Positions 25,908-33,693 of a stretch of DNA of 64,000 bases are shown here, one piece after another. The stretch comes from Lonepinella sp042468235 (GTDB lineage: Bacteria; Pseudomonadota; Gammaproteobacteria; Enterobacterales; Pasteurellaceae): the NCBI RefSeq assembly GCF_042468235.1, contig NZ_CP170386.1, forward strand, positions 434,001 through 498,000, written 5' to 3'. Each line of letters opens with the position of its first letter. Position 1 is the stretch's first letter. The notes under the pieces are model-generated. The model did no database searches and had not been told where the DNA came from. It saw only the letters and a list, made by a program, of their open reading frames with translations. The translations under genes and the position numbers were made by a program.

Positions 25908-27941
25908 TTAAAAACGTAACTCGGTGGAAATACCATACAAGCGTGGTTGTAGTTCTAATGATTCGCTACGTGCAGTTGATGGCACCGACATGATAGAGCG
26001 ATCATTAAAGATATTATTGGCAAATAACATCACTCGTCCGTGTTTGAAGTTATAGGCTAAATAAGCATTGGTTTGCGAATAAGACGAAATTTTACCTATG
26101 TCATTATTGGCGTAATTGGAGTAATAGCCATCAGTGAACCGAGCATCAACGCCAATCTCCCAACCTTTCGGGAACGTATAATTTGTGCCTACGCGTAATG
26201 TATAGCTTGGTGAACGGCTTAATTTATTACCTTCATAAGCTGGGTAAGTAGAATATTGTTTGATTTTGGTTTTTAACAAACCGAGTGCGGTGTAAATATT
26301 CCAATTTTCGGTGGCTTTCCAATTTAAATTAAATTCTGCCCCATAAGTAATGGCTTTTTCTGCATTGCCAATAAGATTGTTACCATAGGCTAACTGCATA
26401 TCTTTGTAATTGTTGTAAAAAATATTGCTGATTAATTCCAAAGATTTATCAGCACTGATCCAACGGTGGTACAATTCATAATTCCATACATATTCAGGAT
26501 CATATTCATAGCTAGAATATGGAGCGATAAAGGTTACGCCAGCACCACCCGGATTATAACCACGCCCCATTTTTACGCCCAAACGATGTTGAGCATTTGG
26601 TTTCCACGCTACATCAAGTTTTGGTAAGAATACTTTATCAGTTTTATCACGGTTGATTTCTAATGCTGATGTGCCACCGTGGCGAGTATGATGTTCTTGT
26701 TCATAGCGAGCAGACAAGGTCACATCAAGCCAATCTATTGGCGAATAGGTCATTTCACCAAATACAGCTTTGGTTTTTGTTTTGTCTTTAAAACGGTTTT
26801 TACCACCTAAAACAGGATGCATATCCACCCATTCATCTTGTTTGGATTGGAAATAATATGCCCCGATTAAGCCTGCATATTGCTCATTTTCTGATTTAAA
26901 TTTGAGAATCGGTTCCCATTGGAACTCTTTGCCGTCTAAGCCAGCAGGATTGCCCCTTAAACTAACAGGCAACGACAAGCGGTCATTGGTATATTTGGAA
27001 TAAACGATTTTATTATCCCAACGCCACGCATTGGAAAATTGATAGCCAATATCCCAAATAACGCTATTTGAACCTGTTTCAAAAACAGGTTTGTCCAAGG
27101 CATAGCGAAGCCCTTGCGGAATAACTTCATTTTGCGGTGCTTTGGCATCAATATAATTGTAGGTCAAACGGCTATAAAAATCAGGCAGGGCTGACGGCAG
27201 CCATAATAATTTCGCTCTCACCGTAGTGGTTTCAAATTTTCTTGGATCGCCAGCTGGCTCGTAAGAACGCAAATCCACATAACTGGTACGGCTTTGACGT
27301 TCCGCACTCAAACGGAAACTTAATTCATCTTTAATTAATGGACCAGAAATCATTGCGGCATATTGACGGTAGTTTTGATTACCAAAACTGAAACGAGTTG
27401 CCCCTTCAAATTCATTGGTCGGATCATTAGATGTCATTACAACCGCACCGGCAATAGAGTTACGTCCTTGTGCATAACTTTGAGCTCCACGGTAAATTTC
27501 CACTTGTTTCATATCCCATAAGGATTTTGTGCCGAACGCTAATTCGTTATAAGTGGCGGTGCGTCCGTCAATGGAGAGGTTTAAACGTGGACGAGATCCA
27601 GCAAAAAACGCAACCGCCCCCACCGCAGGACCCGCACCGTCAATACCACGAATAGTTGGCAATTCATTGCCTGATCCCGTATCTAAAATATTAGCGGTTT
27701 GTTGCAATAATTGCGTACTGTTGATGATGTTGGCGTGTTGTTTAATGTCTTTATTGGTAGTAACTGCTAGACTGGAGCTAGTTTCTTGGGCTGAACGTTC
27801 CAGTTTTTCACCCGTAACAACAATTTCTTCCAACTGAGTAACATTGTCCGCTACTTTTTCATTCGCAAGTGCGGTATGATTAACAGCAAGGGAGCATACA
27901 CCTATAAGCAAAATAGGTTGTTTAACTATTTTTTGATTCAT
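25908..27941 (-). CDS. TonB-dependent outer-membrane receptor (putative siderophore receptor)
   Basis: Outer-membrane gated channel of 677 residues. Signal peptide to about ALA-NEK (residue 26), TonB box EEIVVTG near 39, plug domain with LPTIRGIDGAGPAVG and VEIYRGAQSYAQGRNSIAGA, then a 22-strand-type barrel ending in the terminal phenylalanine ELRF. First gene of the minus-strand block, 13 bp before the first ABC gene. Catecholate or yersiniabactin-like ligands are possible, but I cannot assign one. A USS is present near the 5' end (about 27868), so the gene has partly blended into the genome. Confidence 0.82.
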   Translation of the reverse strand: MNQKIVKQPILLIGVCSLAVNHTALANEKVADNVTQLEEIVVTGEKLERSAQETSSSLAVTTNKDIKQHANIINSTQLLQQTANILDTGSGNELPTIRGIDGAGPAVGAVAFFAGSRPRLNLSIDGRTATYNELAFGTKSLWDMKQVEIYRGAQSYAQGRNSIAGAVVMTSNDPTNEFEGATRFSFGNQNYRQYAAMISGPLIKDELSFRLSAERQSRTSYVDLRSYEPAGDPRKFETTTVRAKLLWLPSALPDFYSRLTYNYIDAKAPQNEVIPQGLRYALDKPVFETGSNSVIWDIGYQFSNAWRWDNKIVYSKYTNDRLSLPVSLRGNPAGLDGKEFQWEPILKFKSENEQYAGLIGAYYFQSKQDEWVDMHPVLGGKNRFKDKTKTKAVFGEMTYSPIDWLDVTLSARYEQEHHTRHGGTSALEINRDKTDKVFLPKLDVAWKPNAQHRLGVKMGRGYNPGGAGVTFIAPYSSYEYDPEYVWNYELYHRWISADKSLELISNIFYNNYKDMQLAYGNNLIGNAEKAITYGAEFNLNWKATENWNIYTALGLLKTKIKQYSTYPAYEGNKLSRSPSYTLRVGTNYTFPKGWEIGVDARFTDGYYSNYANNDIGKISSYSQTNAYLAYNFKHGRVMLFANNIFNDRSIMSVPSTARSESLELQPRLYGISTELRF

Positions 27942-27973
27942 ACAATGTTCCTTTTATATAGGGGGATTTTAGG

Positions 27974-28012
27974 TTTACAAAAGTGATCGATAAAAACGAT
28001 ATTTGTAAATAT
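27974..28012. promoter_or_regulatory. Candidate operator between receptor gene and tetR
   Basis: TTTACAAA (27974) and TTTGTAAA (28002) face each other, with ATCG/CGAT nested inside them and a second palindrome ATATTT-GT-AAATAT at 27999-28012. Such dyads between a TetR gene and its divergent target are typical of TetR operators. Inferred only. Confidence 0.4.
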
Positions 28013-28033
28013 AATATGAAAAATGTAAAAATT

Positions 28034-28052
28034 GCAAATGATAATTTATTGT
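28034..28052. promoter_or_regulatory. Weak Fur-box-like sequence
   Basis: GCAAATGATAATTTATTGT agrees with the 19-base Fur consensus at about 11 positions, mainly in the central AATGATAAT. One half is poor, so iron control through this site is only a possibility. Confidence 0.3.
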
Positions 28053-28103
28053 ATTTGTTCTTTTTGTGTGTAAATTGAGCAATTTTAGAATGAGGGGGAA
28101 AAG

Positions 28104-28676
28104 ATGACAAAAGCGATATTAATTAAGCAGACTGCACTGAATTTATTTTCTCAATATGGTTGGCAACGAGTGTCTATAGAAGATATTTGCCAACAAGTAA
28201 ACCTTAGTCGGGTAACTTTTTATAAGCATTTTAAAAACAAGAAAGACCTATTAAAACAATTATTTACTGAACAAAAAGATGAAATGAAAGCCTGTTTTGA
28301 ACAACTTTTGAATCAGGAAAATAGATTGGATGTGGTGATAAATCAGATTTTGGTTATGCAACAACAAGCCATGCAAACCCTGTACTCCCAGCCTGTGCTA
28401 TATGATTTACAGCACCACAAAGACCCCGAACTTACCGAATTTTTCGCCCAATTAGAGCAAGAAAAATACCAATTTATGCACGCTTTTTTCTCACAATTAC
28501 AAAAAAACAAAATCATTCGTGATGATTTCCCAGTACTATTAATTGAAGTATTTATTCGCAAAATAGATGAACTCAAAAAAGATCCCGATCTTGCCGAATG
28601 CTATCAAGGTAAAGAACAGCAATTCTTAAAAGATGTGTTAAGTTTGTTGATGTATGGGATTGCAGCAAGAGCATAA
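28104..28676 (+). CDS. TetR/AcrR-family transcriptional regulator
   Basis: DNA-binding regulator of 190 residues. Helix-turn-helix at about residues 24-45: VSIEDICQQVNLSRVTFYKHF, read in two parts as VSIEDICQQVN and LSRVTFYKHFKNKKDLL, matching TetR. The C-terminal ligand domain is not assignable. Start ATG at 28104 follows GAGGGGG. Divergent from the TonB receptor across 162 bp carrying inverted repeats, so it most likely controls the uptake block. TetR control of siderophore uptake is uncommon; AraC-type and Fur are the usual partners. Confidence 0.8.
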   Translation: MTKAILIKQTALNLFSQYGWQRVSIEDICQQVNLSRVTFYKHFKNKKDLLKQLFTEQKDEMKACFEQLLNQENRLDVVINQILVMQQQAMQTLYSQPVLYDLQHHKDPELTEFFAQLEQEKYQFMHAFFSQLQKNKIIRDDFPVLLIEVFIRKIDELKKDPDLAECYQGKEQQFLKDVLSLLMYGIAARA

Positions 28677-28680
28677 AACT

Positions 28681-28720
28681 GCGGTGTAAAAAACGTCAAT
28701 TTTTTACACCGCACTTTTTT
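28681..28720 (+). terminator. Terminator between tetR and der
   Basis: GCGGTGTAAAAAA (28681-28693) pairs with TTTTTTACACCGC (28700-28712), followed by ACTTTTTT. The right arm overlaps a uptake word (ACCGCACTT), so a USS has been used to build a terminator. It can also serve der from the other side. Confidence 0.8.
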
Positions 28721-28721
28721 C

Positions 28722-30275
28722 CTACCTTTTCGACTTCTTAATAAACTTCATCAAGCGTTTCCGTTTGCGTAACTGGGTAGGGGTAAGCGTATTACGTTTG
28801 CCAGCAAACGGGTTGTTTCCCTCTTGGAATTGAATTCGAATTGGGCTGCCGATAATTTTTAGGCTGCGGCGGTAATAGTTGGATAAATAGCGTTTATAAC
28901 TGTCAGCCAGTTTATCCATTTGGTTGCCGTGTACCACAATAATTGGTGGATTGTAGCCACCTGGGTGAGCGTATTTGAGTTTAATACGGCGACCATTTGC
29001 CAGTGGTGGTTGGTGTTCTTCCGTTGCCATTTGTAAAATACGAGTGAGTAGGGAAGTAGTCATTTTTTGCGTTGCACAAGCATAGGCTTCTTGTACTGAT
29101 TCAAATAAATTGCCTACGCCACTGCCGTGTAAGGCGGAGATAAAATGCACTCGGGCGAAGTCGATAAAATCTAAACGGCGATCTAGTTCGGATTTGACCC
29201 GATCTTTGACTTCTTGATCTAAGCCGTCCCACTTATTCACCACGATCACCAGTGAACGTCCAGCGTTTAAAATAAAGCCAAGTAAGGATAAGTCTTGATC
29301 AGAAATCCCCTCTCTGGCATCAATGGTGAGTAACACTACATTGGCATCTTGAATAGCTTGTAAGGTTTTGATCACCGAGAATTTTTCTACGGTTAAATGC
29401 ACTTTGCCACGTTTGCGTACGCCAGCGGTGTCGATAATGGTGTAATGTTGCCCGTCACGCTCCATGGGAATATAAATACTATCTCTTGTAGTACCTGGTA
29501 AATCGTAAACCACGACTCGATCTTCGCCTAAAATACGGTTAGTCAGCGTAGATTTGCCGACATTTGGACGACCGACAATGGCGATTTTGATATTTTTATT
29601 TTCAGGTTGCTCGCTTTCTTCTTCAAGGGCCTCATCTAAAAGTACGGTGTCATTTTCATCAGAAAAATCAAACTCTTGATCCCATTCGTCTTGCTCTGTA
29701 TCAGAATCTTCATCATTTTTCACCGCACTTTCTGCGGTGTTAAATTGTGCCGCAAAAGGGGCAAGCACGTCTTCAATTAATTGGGTCACACCACGCCCTT
29801 GTGATGCAGCGATTTGAGCAATCTCACCTAAGCCGAGTTGATAAAATTCCGCACAATGGGAATCTGCATCAAGTCCATCAGTTTTGTTTGCTACAACCAC
29901 GGTAGTTTTATTTTGGCGTTGGCGTAAATAGTTGGCAATCCCAATATCTGCTGGGGTTAAGCCAGCACGAGCATCTACAAGGAACAGCACAACATCTGCT
30001 TCTTCAATGGCAAGTAAAGATTGTTCTGCCATTTTTTCTTCTACACCTTCTTCCGTGCCATCGATACCACCAGTATCAATAACAATAAAATCGTAACCAG
30101 CTACATTGGCTTGCCCGTATTTGCGATCTCGAGTTAAACCTGGAAAATCCGCTACCAAGGCATCACGGGTGCGAGTTAAACGGTTAAATAGAGTTGATTT
30201 GCCCACGTTCGGGCGACCGACTAGGGCAACGACTGGAGTTGGCATATCTATTGTTGGATTGGTTGGTGTTGTCAT
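28722..30275 (-). CDS. der: Ribosome biogenesis GTPase Der (EngA)
   Basis: Essential double-GTPase that assists 50S subunit assembly. It has 517 residues from ATG at 30275, preceded by AAGG; the longer reading from 30365 adds an unrelated leader. Two G domains: first P-loop GRPNVGKSTLFNRL near 18-31 and DTGGIDG; second GRPNVGKSTLTNRI near 230 and DTAGVRKRGK; then a C-terminal KH-like domain. An acidic linker rich in D/E (about 185-215) separates the G domains. Core gene that marks the right edge of the inserted iron-uptake block. Confidence 0.95.
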   Translation of the reverse strand: MTTPTNPTIDMPTPVVALVGRPNVGKSTLFNRLTRTRDALVADFPGLTRDRKYGQANVAGYDFIVIDTGGIDGTEEGVEEKMAEQSLLAIEEADVVLFLVDARAGLTPADIGIANYLRQRQNKTTVVVANKTDGLDADSHCAEFYQLGLGEIAQIAASQGRGVTQLIEDVLAPFAAQFNTAESAVKNDEDSDTEQDEWDQEFDFSDENDTVLLDEALEEESEQPENKNIKIAIVGRPNVGKSTLTNRILGEDRVVVYDLPGTTRDSIYIPMERDGQHYTIIDTAGVRKRGKVHLTVEKFSVIKTLQAIQDANVVLLTIDAREGISDQDLSLLGFILNAGRSLVIVVNKWDGLDQEVKDRVKSELDRRLDFIDFARVHFISALHGSGVGNLFESVQEAYACATQKMTTSLLTRILQMATEEHQPPLANGRRIKLKYAHPGGYNPPIIVVHGNQMDKLADSYKRYLSNYYRRSLKIIGSPIRIQFQEGNNPFAGKRNTLTPTQLRKRKRLMKFIKKSKR

Positions 30276-30355
30276 AAAAACCTTAAAATAATGAGTTAGG
30301 TATATTAATAATCGGCTATTATAGCGGAATTTGCTACAGATGAAAAATAAGCAAT

Positions 30356-30382
30356 AAAAAAGCACCTAAAAAATTAGGTGCT
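30356..30382 (-). terminator. Terminator downstream of the tRNA-Asp pair
   Basis: On the minus strand AGCACCTAA and TTAGGTGCT form a perfect 9-bp stem followed by TTTTTTATTG. It lies just beyond the second-transcribed tRNA-Asp gene. Confidence 0.8.
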
Positions 30383-30390
30383 GAATAAAT

Positions 30391-30467
30391 TGGCGGAATG
30401 GACGGGACTCGAACCCGCGACCCCCTGCGTGACAGGCAGGTATTCTAACCAGCTGAACTACCACTCC
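30391..30467 (-). tRNA. tRNA-Asp (anticodon GTC), copy A
   Basis: The minus strand gives GGAGTGG as acceptor 5' arm, a D arm GTTCAGCTGGTTAGAAT, anticodon loop CTGTCACG with GTC at its centre, T arm GGTTCGAGTCCC, acceptor 3' arm CCATTCC, discriminator G and an encoded CCA. The 77 nt match E. coli tRNA-Asp length. Tandem twin lies 29 bp away at 30497. Confidence 0.95.
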
Positions 30468-30496
30468 GCATCATAGGAGTTAAAATGAAAATAAAT

Positions 30497-30573
30497 TGGC
30501 GGAATGGACGGGACTCGAACCCGCGACCCCCTGCGTGACAGGCAGGTATTCTAACCAGCTGAACTACCACTCC
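30497..30573 (-). tRNA. tRNA-Asp (anticodon GTC), copy B
   Basis: Identical in sequence to the copy at 30391-30467 over the full 77 nt including CCA. The two are transcribed together from the dnaQ side toward der, with 29 bp between them and the terminator at 30356-30382 beyond copy A. Confidence 0.95.
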
Positions 30574-30650
30574 GCACTGGTGAAACGCATAATAATAGCG
30601 AATGAATTTTCCGTCAACTCTTTTTTGTAATCTTTGATTTGCTTGCTTAA

Positions 30651-31433
30651 TTAATGCACGGTTTCTATATTTTCAAGGGTTGGGTTTAATCGTTTGACCC
30701 AAAGGCAATTCTCTTTGCTTTTTTTATTAATCAGCTTAATATAATTTTGATGAGCTTGAATTTCATCTTCTGTTAGGGTCAAAACGGGTAAATCTTGCGT
30801 AAAATTCACCGCACTTTGTGTTTGTTGTATTGTGCTGAGAGTGTTTATACCATTGTCATTTTCCATATCATCAAACAGGTTTTTTTGTCCCCCTGTCATT
30901 GCAAGGTAAACATCACCAAGAATTTCCGCATCCAGTAACGCTCCATGTAACGTACGTTTACTGTTGTCAATATTTAAACGATCGCATAAGGCATCTAAGC
31001 TATTACGTTTTCCTGGATATTGCTGACGAGCGAGTTGTAATGTATCAGTAACAAGGCAAATTTCATCTGTTTTCACATTAAAATTATGTTTACGAAATTC
31101 ATAATCCATAAAACCGACATCAAAGGGAGCATTATGAATCAGCAATTCGGCACCGCTAATAAAATCAATAAATTCTTGAGCAACCGTGGTGAAATCTGGT
31201 TTATCCATTAACATTTCATCGGTAATGCCGTGAACTTTAATGGCATCGGGATCCACTGGACGATCGGGTTTAATATATAAATGTAATTTCCGTCCAGTAT
31301 AACGGCGATTAATCATTTCCACAGCACCGATTTCAATAATACAATGCCCTTCATAATGCGCTCCAAATTGATTCATTCCCGTGGTTTCCGTATCCAGTAC
31401 AATTTGGCGATTGGTATCAATATTAATTGTCAT
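30651..31433 (-). CDS. dnaQ: DNA polymerase III epsilon subunit (proofreading exonuclease)
   Basis: 3'-5' exonuclease of the replicative core. It has 260 residues from ATG at 31433; the longer frame from 31472 lies over the promoter. Exonuclease motifs: Exo I VLDTETTGMN (about 11-20), Exo II HNAPFDVGFMDYEFRK, Exo III with HGALLDAEILGDVYL. The C-terminus (QAHQNYIKLINKKS) carries the alpha-binding tail. Divergent from rnhA with only 74 bp between them, as in E. coli, and followed on the same strand by the two tRNA-Asp genes. Confidence 0.95.
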   Translation of the reverse strand: MTINIDTNRQIVLDTETTGMNQFGAHYEGHCIIEIGAVEMINRRYTGRKLHLYIKPDRPVDPDAIKVHGITDEMLMDKPDFTTVAQEFIDFISGAELLIHNAPFDVGFMDYEFRKHNFNVKTDEICLVTDTLQLARQQYPGKRNSLDALCDRLNIDNSKRTLHGALLDAEILGDVYLAMTGGQKNLFDDMENDNGINTLSTIQQTQSAVNFTQDLPVLTLTEDEIQAHQNYIKLINKKSKENCLWVKRLNPTLENIETVH

Positions 31434-31507
31434 AATTTCTATATCTTTACTGAAAAGTGCGGTAATATTCACCGCAGTTTTTTATTTTGAGTTATTTTAA
31501 CAGATTT

Positions 31508-31969
31508 ATGCAAAAACAAATTGAAATTTTTACTGATGGTTCTTGTTTAGGTAATCCTGGAGCTGGAGGAATAGGTGTTTTATTGCGTTATAAACAGCAT
31601 GAGAAAACCCTTGCTAAAGGTTATTTTAAAACCACTAATAATCGTATGGAATTGCGGGCAGTGATTGAGGCTTTAGCAAGTTTGAAAGAACCTTGTAACG
31701 TGACTATTGCAAGTGATAGCCAATATATGAGAAAGGGGATTACCGAATGGATTTTTACTTGGAAAAAAAATAATTGGAAAGCGAGTACAGGTAAACCAGT
31801 GAAAAATAAGGATTTATGGATACAGTTGGATCAAGAAATTCAACGTCATCAAATTCAATGGCTATGGGTAAAAGGGCATGCAGGGCATCGAGAAAATGAA
31901 ATTTGTGATGAATTAGCAAGATTTGGGGCGGAAAATCCAACGTTGGAAGATGTGGGTTATCACCTTTGA
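31508..31969 (+). CDS. rnhA: Ribonuclease HI
   Basis: Degrades RNA in RNA:DNA hybrids. It has 153 residues from ATG at 31508 (MQKQIEIFTDGSCLGNPG). The DEDD catalytic set is visible: D in FTDGSC, E in NNRMELRAVIEAL, D in IASDSQYM and D in ENEICDELAR near the C-terminus. The basic handle region around KKNNWKASTGKPVKNKDLW is present. Divergent from dnaQ with a short shared promoter region holding a USS. Confidence 0.95.
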   Translation: MQKQIEIFTDGSCLGNPGAGGIGVLLRYKQHEKTLAKGYFKTTNNRMELRAVIEALASLKEPCNVTIASDSQYMRKGITEWIFTWKKNNWKASTGKPVKNKDLWIQLDQEIQRHQIQWLWVKGHAGHRENEICDELARFGAENPTLEDVGYHL

Positions 31970-32005
31970 TAGTTAAAATAAATTGAATCAATTATAAAAA
32001 TTAAT

Positions 32006-32034
32006 TTGTGATACCTATCAATATTGCCTATAAT
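32006..32034 (+). promoter_or_regulatory. Sigma-70 type promoter for dps
   Basis: TTGTGA (32006-32011), 17-bp spacer, TATAAT (32029-32034). Predicted start about 32041, giving a short leader with AAGGAG before the dps ATG at 32079. Confidence 0.65.
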
Positions 32035-32078
32035 AAACTTATCAAAACAACATGATTAATCAATAGAAGGAGAATGTT

Positions 32079-32558
32079 ATGACAAATAGTATCGGTTTAA
32101 ACCAAGCATCATCACAAAAAATTGCCGAAGAATTAAATAACTTATTAGCTACTTACCAAGTATTCTATATGAATGTACGTGGTTATCACTGGAATATCAA
32201 AGGTGTTCAATTTTTCTCATTACACGAAAAATTTGAAGAATACTACGATGATTTAGTGGAAAAAGTAGATGAAATCGCAGAACGTATTTTAACCTTAGGT
32301 TATACACCAGTTCACGCTTTCAGTGAATATTTAAGCAAATCACGTATTCAAGAACACAAAAATGCAAGTTCTGCTCAAGACACTTTGCAAGGCACCTTAA
32401 AGGGTTTTCAAACCTTGTTACAACAACAACGTGAAGTGTTGGCACTTGCAAGTGAATCTGATGATGAAGGTACAGCCGCTTTAATGGGTGATTACATCAG
32501 CGGTCAAGAAAAAACCATTTGGATGTTAAAAGCCGCTTGTGAAAGTTGCAATGCTTAA
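32079..32558 (+). CDS. dps: Dps-family DNA-protecting ferritin
   Basis: Dodecameric miniferritin that stores iron, uses hydrogen peroxide as oxidant and protects DNA. It has 159 residues. The ferroxidase-centre region reads YHWNIKGVQFFSLHEKFEE (about 41-59), followed by DDLVEKVDEIAERIL, the Dps signature. The lysine-rich N-terminal DNA-binding tail of E. coli Dps is short here. Single-gene transcript with its own promoter and terminator; no OxyR site could be read convincingly. Confidence 0.93.
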   Translation: MTNSIGLNQASSQKIAEELNNLLATYQVFYMNVRGYHWNIKGVQFFSLHEKFEEYYDDLVEKVDEIAERILTLGYTPVHAFSEYLSKSRIQEHKNASSAQDTLQGTLKGFQTLLQQQREVLALASESDDEGTAALMGDYISGQEKTIWMLKAACESCNA

Positions 32559-32577
32559 TTAAATCAATTTATTAATG

Positions 32578-32612
32578 AAAAAAGTACGATGGAAAATATC
32601 GTACTTTTTTTT
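32578..32612. terminator. Bidirectional terminator between dps and mtgA
   Basis: AAAAAAGTACGAT (32578-32590) pairs with ATCGTACTTTTTT (32598-32610). A/T tracts on both sides let it stop both convergent transcripts. Confidence 0.85.
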
Positions 32613-33375
32613 AATCCAATTTTTTCAAATAATCCTTAACTAGCAAATTCATCTGGCGTAAAATCCATGCTTGTTTGCGTTTAGTTATTCGCCCCGGTTT
32701 TAGCACTTTGAAACTGATTGGATTTGGTAATACAGCGGCTAACAACGCAGCTTCTTCTTTAGTCAATTTTTTCGCAGGCTTTTTAAAATAATATTGACTA
32801 GCAGCTTCCACCCCAAAAATACCATAGCCAAATTCAGCGATATTTAAATAAACTTCTAAAATACGTTTTTTTGACCAAAGAGTTTCTAATGTTAAGGTAA
32901 TTGGCACTTCTAAGCCTTTACGAAGCCAACTTTGTCCATGCCATAAATACAGATTTTTGGCAGTTTGTTGGGAAATAGTAGATGCACCACGAATTTTTTG
33001 TGATATTTGGTTATGATTAAAGGCTTTCTCAATGGCATTTAGGTCAAAACCATAGTGATTGGGAAAATGTTGATCTTCGGCAGCGATCACAGCTAATTGC
33101 ATATTGGACGAAATCTCATCAAGGCTGACCCAGTGGTGCTGAATATCGTAATCAAAATCAAGGTGTAAAAGATGCCCAAGTTTTTGTTGGAGCATATAGG
33201 CAGACAGTGGAATTGGGACGAATCGCAATACTAATGTGAGTAACAGAAAACCGAGTAAAAAACGCCATAAAAAAGCACCGCACTTTTTTAAACATAAAGG
33301 CAATGATGTTGCCATAGTACGATGGTTGGTGCGGTTGTTTTTTAAGGAAAATAATTTATGCAGGATTTTTTTCAT
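32611..33375 (-). CDS. mtgA: Monofunctional peptidoglycan glycosyltransferase
   Basis: Polymerises lipid II glycan strands at the inner membrane (GT51 family, no transpeptidase). It has 254 residues from ATG at 33375. One N-terminal membrane anchor (about 33-52) precedes the GT domain, with catalytic glutamate in AVIAAEDQHFPNHYGFD (about 100) and the conserved RGASTISQQTAKNLYLW and KKRILEVYLNIAEFG motifs. The start lies inside the 3' end of trpR (20-bp overlap), with no clear Shine-Dalgarno, implying translational coupling. A later start at 33315 is possible. Confidence 0.92.
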   Translation of the reverse strand: MKKILHKLFSLKNNRTNHRTMATSLPLCLKKCGAFLWRFLLGFLLLTLVLRFVPIPLSAYMLQQKLGHLLHLDFDYDIQHHWVSLDEISSNMQLAVIAAEDQHFPNHYGFDLNAIEKAFNHNQISQKIRGASTISQQTAKNLYLWHGQSWLRKGLEVPITLTLETLWSKKRILEVYLNIAEFGYGIFGVEAASQYYFKKPAKKLTKEEAALLAAVLPNPISFKVLKPGRITKRKQAWILRQMNLLVKDYLKKLD

Positions 33376-33661
33376 CAATTTGTGTTTTCACCCAGTCTAA
33401 AAAATCTTGATCCATTAATTTTAACATATTTGAACCACGAGTGATGGTTGCAGCACTGGTGTTGAGATTTTGTTGAATTTCTCGTTGGGGGATATTTTTA
33501 TCCAATAATTGAGCAACGATTTGCAACCGTAAACCCACCGCATCGCGTTCATCTGCGGTAAGCAATAAGGTGAGAAGATCCTGTTCCTTGCCTTGTGCCA
33601 CAGCAGATTTCAGAGTTTCAATAAATGTTGTCCATTGATCCATATTACGACTAATATACAT
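33356..33661 (-). CDS. trpR: Trp operon repressor
   Basis: Tryptophan-dependent repressor of trp biosynthesis genes. It has 101 residues. The helix-turn-helix reads QREIQQNLNTSAATITRGSN (about 68-87), very close to E. coli TrpR. An operator matching the TrpR consensus at 14 of 18 bases lies 12-29 bp before the start codon, indicating autoregulation. Between slt and mtgA, an order also found in H. influenzae; the mtgA start overlaps its 3' end. Confidence 0.95.
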   Translation of the reverse strand: MYISRNMDQWTTFIETLKSAVAQGKEQDLLTLLLTADERDAVGLRLQIVAQLLDKNIPQREIQQNLNTSAATITRGSNMLKLMDQDFLDWVKTQIDEKNPA

Positions 33662-33672
33662 TTTTTACTCCC

Positions 33673-33690
33673 ATACTATTGAACTAGTGC
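33673..33690. promoter_or_regulatory. TrpR operator before trpR
   Basis: ATACTATTGAACTAGTGC compares with consensus GTACTAGTTAACTAGTAC at 14 of 18 positions. It fills most of the 32-bp gap between the slt stop codon and trpR, where an autoregulatory operator also sits in E. coli. Confidence 0.7.
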
Positions 33691-33693
33691 AGA

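Noticed and set aside
28722..30365. 547-residue reading of Der
   Set aside because: The first 30 residues are a hydrophobic leader unlike any Der; ATG at 30275 has an RBS and gives the normal start.
31970..32078. OxyR binding site before dps
   Set aside because: CTAT repeats are present, but the spacing does not fit the four-element OxyR pattern.
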